From NCBI RefSeq assembly GCF_937960835.1, contig NZ_CALGPC010000002.1, positions 62,001 through 126,000 of the forward strand: a stretch of 64,000 nucleotides of DNA. Direction: 5' to 3'. Under the pieces are notes generated by a model that saw only the letters and a program-made list of their open reading frames with translations, did no database searches and was not told the DNA's origin. Position numbers and translations under genes: made by a program. Shown piece after piece: positions 56,554 to 64,000 of the stretch; position 1 is the first letter of the stretch, and every line of letters starts with the position of its first letter. Source of the stretch: an uncultured Ferrovibrio sp. Its GTDB lineage: Bacteria > Pseudomonadota > Alphaproteobacteria > Ferrovibrionales > Ferrovibrionaceae.

Positions 56554-57414
56554 CCACTCATTCAAGGCTGACTGGAGTTGCCGCGCCGTCAGGGGATCGC
56601 GGCGTGTTTGCTCGCCAGCGCGGACACCGATGAGTTCCGCTTCCCTAAGCAGCAGGCGATTGGCGGGAAGTTTGGGGTGCCGCCCCGCGGCAAAGCCAAT
56701 CACCAGATATCGGCTGCCCGCGGCAATGCCTCGCCAAGTCGCATCAAATAAGTCGCCGCCTACCGGATCGAAGACGATATTGACGCCTTGTCCGCCAGTG
56801 ACGGTACGGACTTGATCGATCCAATCGTATTCGGCTGGATCGACGCAGATGGCGGCACCTGCCGCGACCGCCGCTTCGCGCTTCGCCGGCGATGAAGCGA
56901 CAGCGATGACGCGGGCTCCCAGCCGGCTTCCCAGCGTCACTGCCGCCAAGCCTGTACCACCGCCAGCGCCAAGCACCAGCAGACTTTCGCCGGCTCGAAG
57001 ACGGCCCCGTGCCACCAGTGCCACCCAGGCCGTTGCGGCCGCGACAGGGAAGGCTGCTGCTTCCTCGTAGGACCAGTCTGCCGGCTTGCGCAGCAGGCCC
57101 TCGGCGCGGGCGACCGCCTCCTCGGCATAGCAGCTTCCGCCGCGGAGAATGACGGCATCGCCGATCTGCCAGCCGGAAGTCTCGGGCCCGATCTCAATGA
57201 CATCGCCAGCCGCTTCAAATCCCGGCACGAAGGGCAAGGACGGCTTATGCTGGTACTCGCCCGCGATTTGCAGAAGATCCGGGAAATTGACGCCGGCGGC
57301 GCGCAGCCGGATGCGCACTTCCCCGGGCTTCAGCGCCGGGCGCGGCAAATCCGCGAGGGTCAGCAGTTCGGGAGAGCCGAGCTGCTGACAGAGAATGGCA
57401 CGGTAGGTGGTCAT
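56431..57414 (-). CDS. NADPH:quinone oxidoreductase-family protein
   Basis: 327 residues of the zinc-independent MDR superfamily. N-terminal GroES-like domain with RLRAAGVNFPDLLQIAGEY and the PFVPGFEAAGDVIEIGP turn; nucleotide-binding VLGAGGGTGLAAVTLGSRLGARVIAVASSPAKR; NIVFDPVGGDLFDATWRGI is conserved. No zinc ligands are seen, so it is a QOR-type reductase acting on quinones or enoyl compounds. Its last 123 bases are shared with the convergent kinase gene on the other strand. Confidence 0.9.
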   Translation of the reverse strand: MTTYRAILCQQLGSPELLTLADLPRPALKPGEVRIRLRAAGVNFPDLLQIAGEYQHKPSLPFVPGFEAAGDVIEIGPETSGWQIGDAVILRGGSCYAEEAVARAEGLLRKPADWSYEEAAAFPVAAATAWVALVARGRLRAGESLLVLGAGGGTGLAAVTLGSRLGARVIAVASSPAKREAAVAAGAAICVDPAEYDWIDQVRTVTGGQGVNIVFDPVGGDLFDATWRGIAAGSRYLVIGFAAGRHPKLPANRLLLREAELIGVRAGEQTRRDPLTARQLQSALNEWLVSGEGRPRLGGIYRLADAAQALRLMADRGAVGKLVLHTG

Positions 57415-57553
57415 ATCGTCGCCCTGATCAGCCCTCGGTAGTCCCTATAGATGCAGGCCAAAAACACCCCATTCGGCATTGCCCCCTAGGGCGGGGTCCG
57501 CTACTTTCCGCGCGGTTTTTGGGCTCCGGTTCGCAGACAGCGCAGGACGGAAC

Positions 57554-58651
57554 ATGAAGGTTAAGGGCGTACCCTACCGCACCATCTGGGTCAACGACGA
57601 CGGCTGGTCGATCGGCATCATCGATCAGACCAAGCTGCCGCATGCTTTCGTCACCACCAGTCTGAAGACCTGGGAAGAAGCGGCCCATGCGATCAAGGCG
57701 ATGATCGTGCGCGGCGCGCCGTTGATCGGCGCCACCGGCGCCTATGGCCTCGCTCTGGCAATGCGCGTCGATCCGTCCGATGCAATGCTGGAAAAGGCCT
57801 ATCAGGTCATCAACGAGACGCGCCCGACTGCGATCAACCTGAAATGGGCGCTGGACCGGGTTCGCAATGCGTTGCACAACCGTCCGCCGGCCGAGCGCGC
57901 CGCCATCTCCTACAAGATTGCCGCTGAAATTTGTGAGGAAGATGTCGCTACCTGTTCGGCCATCGGCGACCACGGCTTGACCTTGATCGAGGAAGCATAT
58001 GAAAAAACCGGACGCAAGCGTGCGGTGAACGTGCTCACCCATTGCAATGCTGGCTGGCTTGGATGCGTCGATTGGGGCACGGCGATCGCGCCGATCTACA
58101 AGGCGCACGACAAGGGCATTCCCGTGCATGTCTGGGTCGACGAGACGCGGCCGCGTAACCAGGGCGCTTCGCTCACCGCCTGGGAGCTGAACAGCCATGG
58201 CGTGCCTCATACCGTGATCGTCGACAATGCCGGTGGTCATCTGATGCAGCATGGCAAGGTCGATCTCTGCATCGTCGGCACTGACCGCACCACCCGCGAC
58301 GGCGATGTCTGCAACAAGATCGGTACCTATCTGAAGGCGCTCGCGGCCAAGGACAACAATGTGCCTTTCTATGTGGCGCTGCCCCATTCCACCATCGACT
58401 GGACCATCCGCGACGGCGTGAAGGAAATCCCGATTGAGGAACGCGCCCAGGAAGAGGTCATCGTAATGAGCGGCCGTACCGCCACGGGCGAGGTGGTCCC
58501 CGTCACCATCACGCCGGAAGGCAGCAAGGCCGCCAATTATGGCTTCGACGTTACGCCGGCACGTCTGGTCACCGGGCTCGTCACCGAGCGCGGCATCTGC
58601 GCCGCCTCGGAAGAAGGTCTCATTAAGCTTTATCCCGAATTCGCCAAGTAG
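57554..58651 (+). CDS. mtnA: S-methyl-5-thioribose-1-phosphate isomerase
   Basis: 365 residues from ATG 57554. MtnA signatures: IVRGAPLIGATGAYGLALAM, THCNAGWLGCVDWGTAIAP with catalytic Cys164, and VGTDRTTRDGDVCNKIGTY with the catalytic Asp. It isomerises 5-methylthioribose-1-phosphate (or the 5-deoxy analogue) to the ribulose form in the methionine salvage or DHAP shunt. The gene is followed by an aldolase/dehydrogenase gene after 12 bases. No mtnB, mtnC or mtnD is nearby, arguing against a full methionine salvage pathway at this locus. Confidence 0.94.
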   Translation: MKVKGVPYRTIWVNDDGWSIGIIDQTKLPHAFVTTSLKTWEEAAHAIKAMIVRGAPLIGATGAYGLALAMRVDPSDAMLEKAYQVINETRPTAINLKWALDRVRNALHNRPPAERAAISYKIAAEICEEDVATCSAIGDHGLTLIEEAYEKTGRKRAVNVLTHCNAGWLGCVDWGTAIAPIYKAHDKGIPVHVWVDETRPRNQGASLTAWELNSHGVPHTVIVDNAGGHLMQHGKVDLCIVGTDRTTRDGDVCNKIGTYLKALAAKDNNVPFYVALPHSTIDWTIRDGVKEIPIEERAQEEVIVMSGRTATGEVVPVTITPEGSKAANYGFDVTPARLVTGLVTERGICAASEEGLIKLYPEFAK

Positions 58652-58663
58652 GAATTTGCCGAC

Positions 58664-60712
58664 ATGAAGAATCTTTGGTCCGACCGCGACGCCAAGGCCG
58701 CCATCGCCCATTACGCCAAGCAGGGTGTCAACGAGGATCTGGCGCTGCGCACCTACACCACGCGTCTGCTCGGGGGCGTGCCGGCTCTGGTGCAGCATGG
58801 CGGCGGTAATACCTCGGTGAAGACCGTGATGAAGGACCTGCTCGGCAAGCCGGTCGACGTGCTCTGCGTGAAGGGCTCGGGCTGGGACATGGCGGTGATC
58901 GAGCCGCCGGGCCTGCCGGCGGTGCGCCTGCACCCGCTGCAGGAACTGATCAAGCTCAAGCAGCTTTCCGACGAAGAGATGGTCAACGTCCAGCGCATCA
59001 ATCTGCTGGATGCTTCTTCACCAAATCCTTCGGTCGAGACGCTGTTCCACGCCTTCCTGCCGCATAAGTTCATCGACCACACGCATGCCAATGCAATCCT
59101 GGCGATCAGCAATCAGCCGAATGGCCGTGCCATCTGCGAGAAGCTGTTCGGCAAGAAGGTGATCATCCTCGACTATATGTTCTCCGGCTTTGTTCTGGCG
59201 AAGAAGGCCGCTGAAGCCTATGCCAGACAGCCCGATGCGGAAGGCCTGGTTCTGCTCAAGCACGGCATCTTCACTTGGGGCGACAATGCCAAGCAGGCCT
59301 ATGATCGGATGATCAAGTTCGTCTCCATGGCGGAGAAGCGTCTGGCCGAAGGCAAGAAGAGGATCGTCCAGGCCAGGCTGCCGAAGAAGGTTGCTCCGCT
59401 GAAAGACGTGCTGCCGATCCTGCGCGGCCTGCTTGCGGTGTCCACCGATCAGGACGGCGGCTTCAAGCGCTGGATTTTCGATGTTCGTGGCGGCGAGCAG
59501 AATCTCGCCTTCGTGAATGGTAAAGAGGTGGCGCGCTACAGTCAGCAGGGCACGGCGACGCCGGAGCATGTCATTCGCATCAAGCCCTGGCCGCTGGTTC
59601 TGCCGGCGCCGGAAGCCGGCAAGCTGGATGAGTTCACCGCTGCCGCCAAGACGGCGATTGCCAAGTTCGCCGAGAAATACACGGCCTATTTCAACCGCCA
59701 GAATGCCAAGGCCGAGCAGAAGAAGATCATGCTCGACGTCCTGCCGCGCGTGCTGCTGATCCCGGGCCATGGCCTTGTCGCCGTGGGCAAGTCGCGCAAG
59801 GAGGCGAGCGTCGCTGCCGATCAGGCCGAGACGATGGTGGAGGTGATCACCAAGGCCGAAAGCATCGGCCGGTTCGAAAGCATCTCCGAACGCGACATGT
59901 TCGATATCGAATACTGGTCGCTGGAACAGGCCAAGCTCGGCAAGGGCGCCGAGAAGCCGCTGGCGCGTCAGGTCGCGGTGATTACCGGCGGTGCGGGTGC
60001 TATCGGAGCGGCGACGGCCAAGGCTTTCGCCGCTGAGGGCGCGGAGGTGGCCGTGCTTGATCTTGATGGCGTCAAGGCCGCCGAAGTGGCCAAGAAGCTG
60101 GGGGGCATCGGGATTGCCTGCGATGTCACCAAGCCGGATGCCGTCAAAGCGGCCTTCGCGAAGATCGTGCAGCATTTCGGTGGCGTCGATATCGTCGTTT
60201 CCAATGCCGGCAATGCCTGGGGCGGCAAGATCGGCGAGGTTTCGGACGAACTGCTGCGCAAATCTTTCGAGCTGAATTTCTTCAGCCATCAGTACGTCGC
60301 GCAGACCGCTGTGCAGATCATGCTCAAGCAGAAAACCGGCGGTTGCCTCTTGTTCAATGCTTCCAAGCAGGCGGTCAATCCCGGCCCGGATTTTGGCCCC
60401 TATGGTTTGCCGAAGGCTGCAACGCTGTTCCTATCGCGCCAGTACGCGCTGGATTACGGCGATCAGGGTATCCGCTCGTCGGCGGTCAACGCCGACCGTA
60501 TCCGCTCGGGCTTGCTCACCGACGAGATGGTGGCCAAGCGTTCCAAGGCGCGTGGCGTCTCCGAGAAGGAGTATATGGCTGGCAATCTGCTCAAGCGTGA
60601 GGTGAAGGCCGAAGACGTGGCGCAGGCTTTCGTGCAGCTTGCCATGGCGCAGAAAACGACCGCTGCCGTGGCCACCGTGGATGGCGGCAATATCGCGGCA
60701 GCGCTGCGGTAA
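58664..60712 (+). CDS. Bifunctional class II aldolase/short-chain dehydrogenase
   Basis: 682 residues. Residues about 1-420 are a class II aldolase (adducin) domain: VQHGGGNTSVKTVMKDLLG, HTHANAILAISNQPNGRAI with the metal-binding His, and LVLLKHGIFTWGDNAKQAYDRM. Residues about 435-682 are an SDR: AVITGGAGAIGAATAKAFAAEG, VVSNAGNAWGGKIGE and the active Tyr580/Lys584 in PYGLPKAATLFLS. This architecture is known from rhamnulose-1-phosphate aldolase/lactaldehyde dehydrogenase proteins. Behind mtnA it could cleave 5-methylthioribulose-1-phosphate to DHAP and methylthioacetaldehyde and convert the aldehyde; this is inferred from context. Confidence 0.9.
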   Translation: MKNLWSDRDAKAAIAHYAKQGVNEDLALRTYTTRLLGGVPALVQHGGGNTSVKTVMKDLLGKPVDVLCVKGSGWDMAVIEPPGLPAVRLHPLQELIKLKQLSDEEMVNVQRINLLDASSPNPSVETLFHAFLPHKFIDHTHANAILAISNQPNGRAICEKLFGKKVIILDYMFSGFVLAKKAAEAYARQPDAEGLVLLKHGIFTWGDNAKQAYDRMIKFVSMAEKRLAEGKKRIVQARLPKKVAPLKDVLPILRGLLAVSTDQDGGFKRWIFDVRGGEQNLAFVNGKEVARYSQQGTATPEHVIRIKPWPLVLPAPEAGKLDEFTAAAKTAIAKFAEKYTAYFNRQNAKAEQKKIMLDVLPRVLLIPGHGLVAVGKSRKEASVAADQAETMVEVITKAESIGRFESISERDMFDIEYWSLEQAKLGKGAEKPLARQVAVITGGAGAIGAATAKAFAAEGAEVAVLDLDGVKAAEVAKKLGGIGIACDVTKPDAVKAAFAKIVQHFGGVDIVVSNAGNAWGGKIGEVSDELLRKSFELNFFSHQYVAQTAVQIMLKQKTGGCLLFNASKQAVNPGPDFGPYGLPKAATLFLSRQYALDYGDQGIRSSAVNADRIRSGLLTDEMVAKRSKARGVSEKEYMAGNLLKREVKAEDVAQAFVQLAMAQKTTAAVATVDGGNIAAALR

Positions 60713-60738
60713 GTTCGAAGTCTGTCGTTCTTTGCTGT

Positions 60739-60769
60739 CGTCATCCCCGGGCTCGGCCCGGGGATGACG
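60739..60769. repeat. 31-base perfect palindrome of the dispersed alphaproteobacterial type
   Basis: CGTCATCCCCGGGC and its complement form a 14-bp stem with a TCG loop between the aldolase/SDR gene and DUF1330. Palindromes of the ATCCCCGGG...CCCGGGGAT kind are frequent in intergenic space of alphaproteobacteria. It may act as a bidirectional barrier for the convergent transcripts, although it lacks a T run. Confidence 0.75.
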
Positions 60770-60774
60770 TTCAA

Positions 60775-61071
60775 TTACGGCATCTGCAATCCCCGCACGA
60801 GCACCGATACCGTATCGGCGCCGGCATGGCGGTCCTTGGAGATTTCCGCGTATTCCGGATCGTGCATGAAGCGCTCGGCTTCGGCCTGATCGGGGAAGCT
60901 CATGATCACCACCTTGTCGCGGTCCCAGTCGCCCTCCAGACGCAGCGGCTTTTCGTCTGCTGCGAGCACCTGGCCCTTGAAGCGCTTGAACACGCCAAAG
61001 AACTTCGCCTGATAGCGGTTGTAGGCGTCGCGGTCTTTGAATTTCAGCTGGGCGATGATGTAGACGGCCAT
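60775..61071 (-). CDS. DUF1330 domain protein
   Basis: 98 residues of the small ferredoxin-like dimeric alpha/beta-barrel family. Seen pattern: VYIIAQLKFKDRDAYNRYQAK, GQVLAADEKPLRLEGDWDRDKVVIMSFPDQAEAERFMHDPEYAEISKDR (shown in parts). Related proteins often act as small enzymes or stress proteins, but no reaction is established. It precedes no clear partner; the biotin-carrier gene lies 4 bases upstream on the same strand, so the two may be co-transcribed. Confidence 0.87.
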   Translation of the reverse strand: MAVYIIAQLKFKDRDAYNRYQAKFFGVFKRFKGQVLAADEKPLRLEGDWDRDKVVIMSFPDQAEAERFMHDPEYAEISKDRHAGADTVSVLVRGLQMP

Positions 61072-61075
61072 GGCA

Positions 61076-61297
61076 TCAGATCTCCAGCCGGGCCACGACC
61101 TGGCCTTCCTTTACGGCATCGCCCTCGGCGACGGTCAGCGCGGACAGCTTCCCCGATTTGGGTGCCTCGACCGGGATTTCCATCTTCATCGATTCCAGGA
61201 TCATCACCAGATCGCCGCTGTTCACTGCCGCGCCGGCCTCGGCTTCGATCTTCCACACCTTTCCTGTGACTTCTGCTTTAATGTCGATAACGGGCAT
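61076..61297 (-). CDS. Small biotin carboxyl carrier protein (biotinyl/lipoyl domain)
   Basis: 73 residues: a stand-alone biotinyl domain with ESMKMEIPV and biotin acceptor Lys38. ATG 61297 is preceded by GAGGA. Such free-standing carriers serve acyl-CoA carboxylases or decarboxylases. It is not the AccB of this genome (which is at 13.9 kb), and it could supply the carboxybiotin for the carboxyltransferase subunit at 47.4 kb; both are in this window but unlinked. It lies just upstream of DUF1330 on the minus strand. Confidence 0.9.
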   Translation of the reverse strand: MPVIDIKAEVTGKVWKIEAEAGAAVNSGDLVMILESMKMEIPVEAPKSGKLSALTVAEGDAVKEGQVVARLEI

Positions 61298-61378
61298 GCT
61301 TCCTCCTCGATTCACCATCTTTCTAGCTGGAAGCCTTTGCGCCGTCTGCATAAAATGCGACGGCACAAGGGGTGGTAA

Positions 61379-62257
61379 ATGGCTTGCCGCAGCGTTGTCT
61401 TGAACTTGGCCTCTGCGATTGCCGTAACGGCAATCCTTGGAGGATGTCAGACCTATAATGGCCTGCGGCGGGACCTGGGCGTTGACCCGGTCGATCCGCA
61501 GCGTGCTACTGCCGGCGCTCCGCAAATGGCCTCTGCGGCGCCGACGCTGGCATCATCCAGCATGCCGCTGCGGGCAGGCGATGTTTCCCAGGCAAGCTGG
61601 GCGGCGCAGCGCGCTGCCAGCTACACCAGCCAGTCCAACACAACGCCAGTCGATTACACGCCGTCGGTTAAAAAGGTCGAAGAGGAGGCGAAGCCTGCTG
61701 AAGACCAGCCGGCCAGCAGTCAGCCGGCCAGCAGTCAGCCGGCCAATGTCAAACCGGCCGTTCTGAAACCCTCCGGCCAGCCGATCCCGATCAAACCCGG
61801 CGCCGCCATGCCGCATCCGAGTTCGGCCTCGGCGTCAGTCGCGGCTTCATCCGCTTCGCCCAAGAGCACGCCTGCCCTGGCTGCTTCTCCCGCAACGCCG
61901 TCTGCGTCCGCTATGCCTGCCGGCTACAAGCCTTCCGTTGCGGCCCCGGCCGTGCCGGTTGCGAAGGCGACAGCCGCAGCGGCGGATAAACCTGTATCCG
62001 CGAGCGCCGGGCCCTGGCGCGCGCATCTTGCCTCGCACCGCACTGAAGGTGCGGCGATCAACGAATGGCAGGAATTGCTCAAGCGCGATCCCAATCTTTA
62101 TGGCCAGTTCGATCCCAGAATCGAATGGGTCGACTTGAAGGATCGCGGCTCGTTTGCGAGGCTGATGATCGGCGGCTGGGCCGACCGCAAGGAAGCCGAT
62201 GCTGCTTGCGCCAGGATCCGCGGCCCGCAGCGCTACTGCGCGGCGGTGAAGGAATAG
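61379..62257 (+). CDS. SPOR-domain lipoprotein with disordered linker
   Basis: 292 residues. The lipobox is AILGGCQTY near residue 23, so the protein should be lipid-anchored. After it comes a long disordered Ala/Pro/Ser/Lys region that includes a 15-base DNA repeat encoding QPASS units (61706-61745). The C-terminal domain GPWRAHLASHRTEGAAINEWQELL to YCAAVKE fits a SPOR peptidoglycan-binding fold, which targets denuded glycan strands at division sites. It could be an envelope or division-linked factor. The ATG at 61379 follows a GGGTGG stretch. Confidence 0.82.
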   Translation: MACRSVVLNLASAIAVTAILGGCQTYNGLRRDLGVDPVDPQRATAGAPQMASAAPTLASSSMPLRAGDVSQASWAAQRAASYTSQSNTTPVDYTPSVKKVEEEAKPAEDQPASSQPASSQPANVKPAVLKPSGQPIPIKPGAAMPHPSSASASVAASSASPKSTPALAASPATPSASAMPAGYKPSVAAPAVPVAKATAAAADKPVSASAGPWRAHLASHRTEGAAINEWQELLKRDPNLYGQFDPRIEWVDLKDRGSFARLMIGGWADRKEADAACARIRGPQRYCAAVKE

Positions 62258-62284
62258 GGCAGCGTCACCTTCACAATCACAGCA

Positions 62285-62312
62285 AAAAGGCCGGGTTTTC
62301 ACCCGGCCTTTT
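62285..62312. terminator. Bidirectional terminator between SPOR gene and typA
   Basis: AAAAGGCCGGGT/ACCCGGCCTTTT forms a 12-bp stem (arms 62285-62296 and 62301-62312) with a TTTC loop. T-rich ends on both strands serve the SPOR gene and, on the minus strand, typA. Confidence 0.92.
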
Positions 62313-62334
62313 GAATTTCATTGGCTGATGCCGA

Positions 62335-64000
62335 TCAGGCGGCAGCTTCCGCGGCCCGCTGCGCCTTCTTGCGCTCGTTCGGATCCAGCAGCTTCTTGCG
62401 GATGCGGATGGACTTCGGCGTGACTTCGACCAGCTCGTCGTCACCGATATAGCTGATCGCCTGTTCCAGCGTCATCTTGCGGGGCGGGGTCAGCTTCACA
62501 GCTTCATCCTTGCCGGCGGCGCGGATATTGGTGAGCTGCTTCGCCTTCATCGGGTTCACTTCGAGGTCGTTGTCGCGGCTATGCTCACCGATGATCATGC
62601 CCTCGTAGACCGGCGTGCCCGGATCAACGAACAGTACGCCGCGCTCCTCGATGTACCACAGCGCGTAGGCGACGGTTTCGCCGGTGCCGTTGGCGATCAG
62701 CACGCCGTTGCGGCGGCCGGGGATCGGGCCGCGATGCGGGCCATAGCCATGGAACAGCTTGTTCATGATGCCGGTACCGCGGGTATCGGTGAGGAACTCG
62801 CCGTGATAGCCGATCAGGCCGCGTGACGGCGCCAGGAAGGTGATGCGGGTCTTGCCGCCGCCCGAGGGACGCATGTCGCGCAGCTCGGCCTTGCGCAGGC
62901 TCATCTTCTCAACCACCACGCCGGTGTAGGCGTCGTCCACGTCGACATGGACTTCTTCGATCGGCTCCAGCAGTTGGCCGTTCTCGTCCTTCTGGAAGAT
63001 CACGCGCGGACGGCTGATGGAAAGTTCGAAGCCTTCGCGGCGCATGGTCTCTACCAGCACGCCAAGCTGCAGCTCGCCGCGGCCGGAAACCTGGAAGGCA
63101 TCCTTCTCGTCGGTCTCGGTGACGCGGATCGCGACATTGCCCTCGGCCTCGCGCAGCAGGCGCTCGCGGATCACGCGGCTCTGCACCTTGCTGCCTTCCT
63201 TGCCGGCAAACGGCGAGTTGTTGACCGAGAAGGTCATGGCCAGGGTCGGTGGATCGATCGGATTGGCCGGCACGGCCTCGGTGACGGACGGATCGCAGAT
63301 CGTGTCGGCGACGGTGGTGGTGGTCAGGCCGGCAATGGCGATGATGTCACCTGCCTGCGCTTCCTCCACCGGCACGCGCTCGATGCCACGGAAGGACAGC
63401 AGCTTGGTGGCGCGGCCCGCTTCGATTTCCTTGTCGCCGCGCAGGGCATGGATCGGCGCATTCACCTTGATCTTGCCCGAGTAGATGCGGCCGGTGAGGA
63501 TACGGCCCAGGAAGTTGTCGGCCTCCAAAGTCGTGACCAGCATCTTAAACGGCGCGTTGACGTCCACCTTCGGCGGCGGCACATGGCGCACGATCAGGTC
63601 GAAGAGGGGCGACAGGTCCTTGCGCGGTCCTTCCAGGCTGTCATCGGCCCAGCCGGAACGGCCCGAGGCGAACATCACCGGGAAGTCGAGCTGCTCTTCC
63701 GTGGCATCCAGGGCGGCGAACAGGTCGAAGACCTCTGAATGGACCTCGATGGGCCGGGCATCCTGACGGTCGACCTTGTTGATGACGACGATGGGGCGCA
63801 TGCCAAGGCCTAGGGCCTTGGTCAGCACGAACTTGGTCTGCGGCAGCGGGCCCTCGGCAGCATCGACCAGCAGGACGACGCCATCGACCATGTTCAGGAT
63901 GCGCTCGACTTCACCGCCGAAATCGGCATGGCCGGGGGTGTCGACGATGTTGACCCGGGTACCGCGCCATTCCACCGAAGTGCACTTGGCCAGGATGGTG
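62335..64000 (-). CDS. typA: Ribosome-associated GTPase TypA/BipA (N-terminal end cut by window edge)
   Basis: 555 C-terminal residues are visible; the frame is open to the edge. Translation GTPase motifs: TPGHADFGGEVERIL (G3), INKVDRQDARP (G4). Then DYLGR-like segment LLVTTLEADNFLGRILTGRIYSG, and the C-terminal domain with SRPRVIFQKDENGQLLEP and RGVLFVDPGTPVYEGMIIGE. TypA binds the 70S ribosome and is needed for stress and cold growth and for 50S assembly. G1 and the switch I region lie outside the window; about 50 residues are missing. Confidence 0.96.
   Translation of the reverse strand, partial: TILAKCTSVEWRGTRVNIVDTPGHADFGGEVERILNMVDGVVLLVDAAEGPLPQTKFVLTKALGLGMRPIVVINKVDRQDARPIEVHSEVFDLFAALDATEEQLDFPVMFASGRSGWADDSLEGPRKDLSPLFDLIVRHVPPPKVDVNAPFKMLVTTLEADNFLGRILTGRIYSGKIKVNAPIHALRGDKEIEAGRATKLLSFRGIERVPVEEAQAGDIIAIAGLTTTTVADTICDPSVTEAVPANPIDPPTLAMTFSVNNSPFAGKEGSKVQSRVIRERLLREAEGNVAIRVTETDEKDAFQVSGRGELQLGVLVETMRREGFELSISRPRVIFQKDENGQLLEPIEEVHVDVDDAYTGVVVEKMSLRKAELRDMRPSGGGKTRITFLAPSRGLIGYHGEFLTDTRGTGIMNKLFHGYGPHRGPIPGRRNGVLIANGTGETVAYALWYIEERGVLFVDPGTPVYEGMIIGEHSRDNDLEVNPMKAKQLTNIRAAGKDEAVKLTPPRKMTLEQAISYIGDDELVEVTPKSIRIRKKLLDPNERKKAQRAAEAAA

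Overview
The window is 64 kb of a G+C-rich (roughly 60-65 % by eye) chromosome from an alphaproteobacterium, most plausibly Rhodospirillales or a close order. Supporting signs are an NDUFA12-family complex I protein followed by mlaD and a DUF2155 gene, adenosylcobalamin-dependent ribonucleotide reductase, an alphaproteobacterial speF leader RNA upstream of ornithine decarboxylase, MarR-controlled tyrosine catabolism, and an exact consensus parS site. I cannot name the genus. Both edges cut genes: ppx at the left and typA at the right. I see no tRNA, rRNA, CRISPR array, prophage or insertion sequence. This is core chromosome with a few accessory catabolic modules.

Layout. 1-6 kb: ppx, rnd, aspS, marC, an HSL-type esterase and a CAP protein. 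6-10 kb: nrdJ with its terminator and possible NrdR boxes. 10-15 kb: DUF2059, NDUFA12, mlaD, DUF2155, aat, accC-accB, aroQ. 15-17.4 kb: parS, an AT-rich spacer, a large disordered protein of unknown function, and an MBL hydrolase. 17.5-24.4 kb: tyrosine/homogentisate catabolism (fah, hmgA, hppD, divergent MarR regulator; maiA further on), a carboxymuconolactone-decarboxylase-like protein, dedA, and a thiS-thiG fusion. 24.4-27.5 kb: TAXI solute-binding protein plus histidine kinase, gph. 27.6-32.8 kb: glmU-glmS, a tyrosine phosphatase overlapping gor. 32.8-36.8 kb: cobalamin nucleotide-loop genes. 36.8-40.6 kb: potFGHI polyamine transporter. 40.8-47.2 kb: a possible glycosyltransferase remnant, a 2-hydroxyacid dehydrogenase, a lytic-transglycosylase-like protein, an unknown membrane protein, rhodanese, CaiB-type CoA transferase, an atypical SDR and a twice-frameshifted AhpD-like gene. 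47.4-52.1 kb: acyl-CoA carboxylase beta subunit, URC1-like and URC4-like genes and upp, a candidate URC uracil-degradation operon. 52.2-57.4 kb: FecR protein, speF leader and ornithine decarboxylase, PAS histidine kinase, quinone oxidoreductase. 57.5-60.7 kb: mtnA with an aldolase/SDR fusion, a candidate methylthioribose salvage shunt. 60.7-64 kb: DUF1330, a small biotin carrier, a SPOR lipoprotein and typA.

How genes work together. Cobalamin assembly (cobU, cobQ, cobD, cobC) serves B12-dependent NrdJ in the same window. Ornithine decarboxylase makes putrescine and PotFGHI imports polyamines. HppD-HmgA-MaiA-Fah form a complete route from 4-hydroxyphenylpyruvate to fumarate plus acetoacetate. 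The most promising less-characterised units are the URC operon whose first gene is an acyl-CoA carboxylase subunit coupled by an ATGA overlap, the mtnA-aldolase/dehydrogenase pair, the TAXI-binding-protein/kinase pair, and the internal-GG ThiS-ThiG fusion behind an RBS-masking hairpin.
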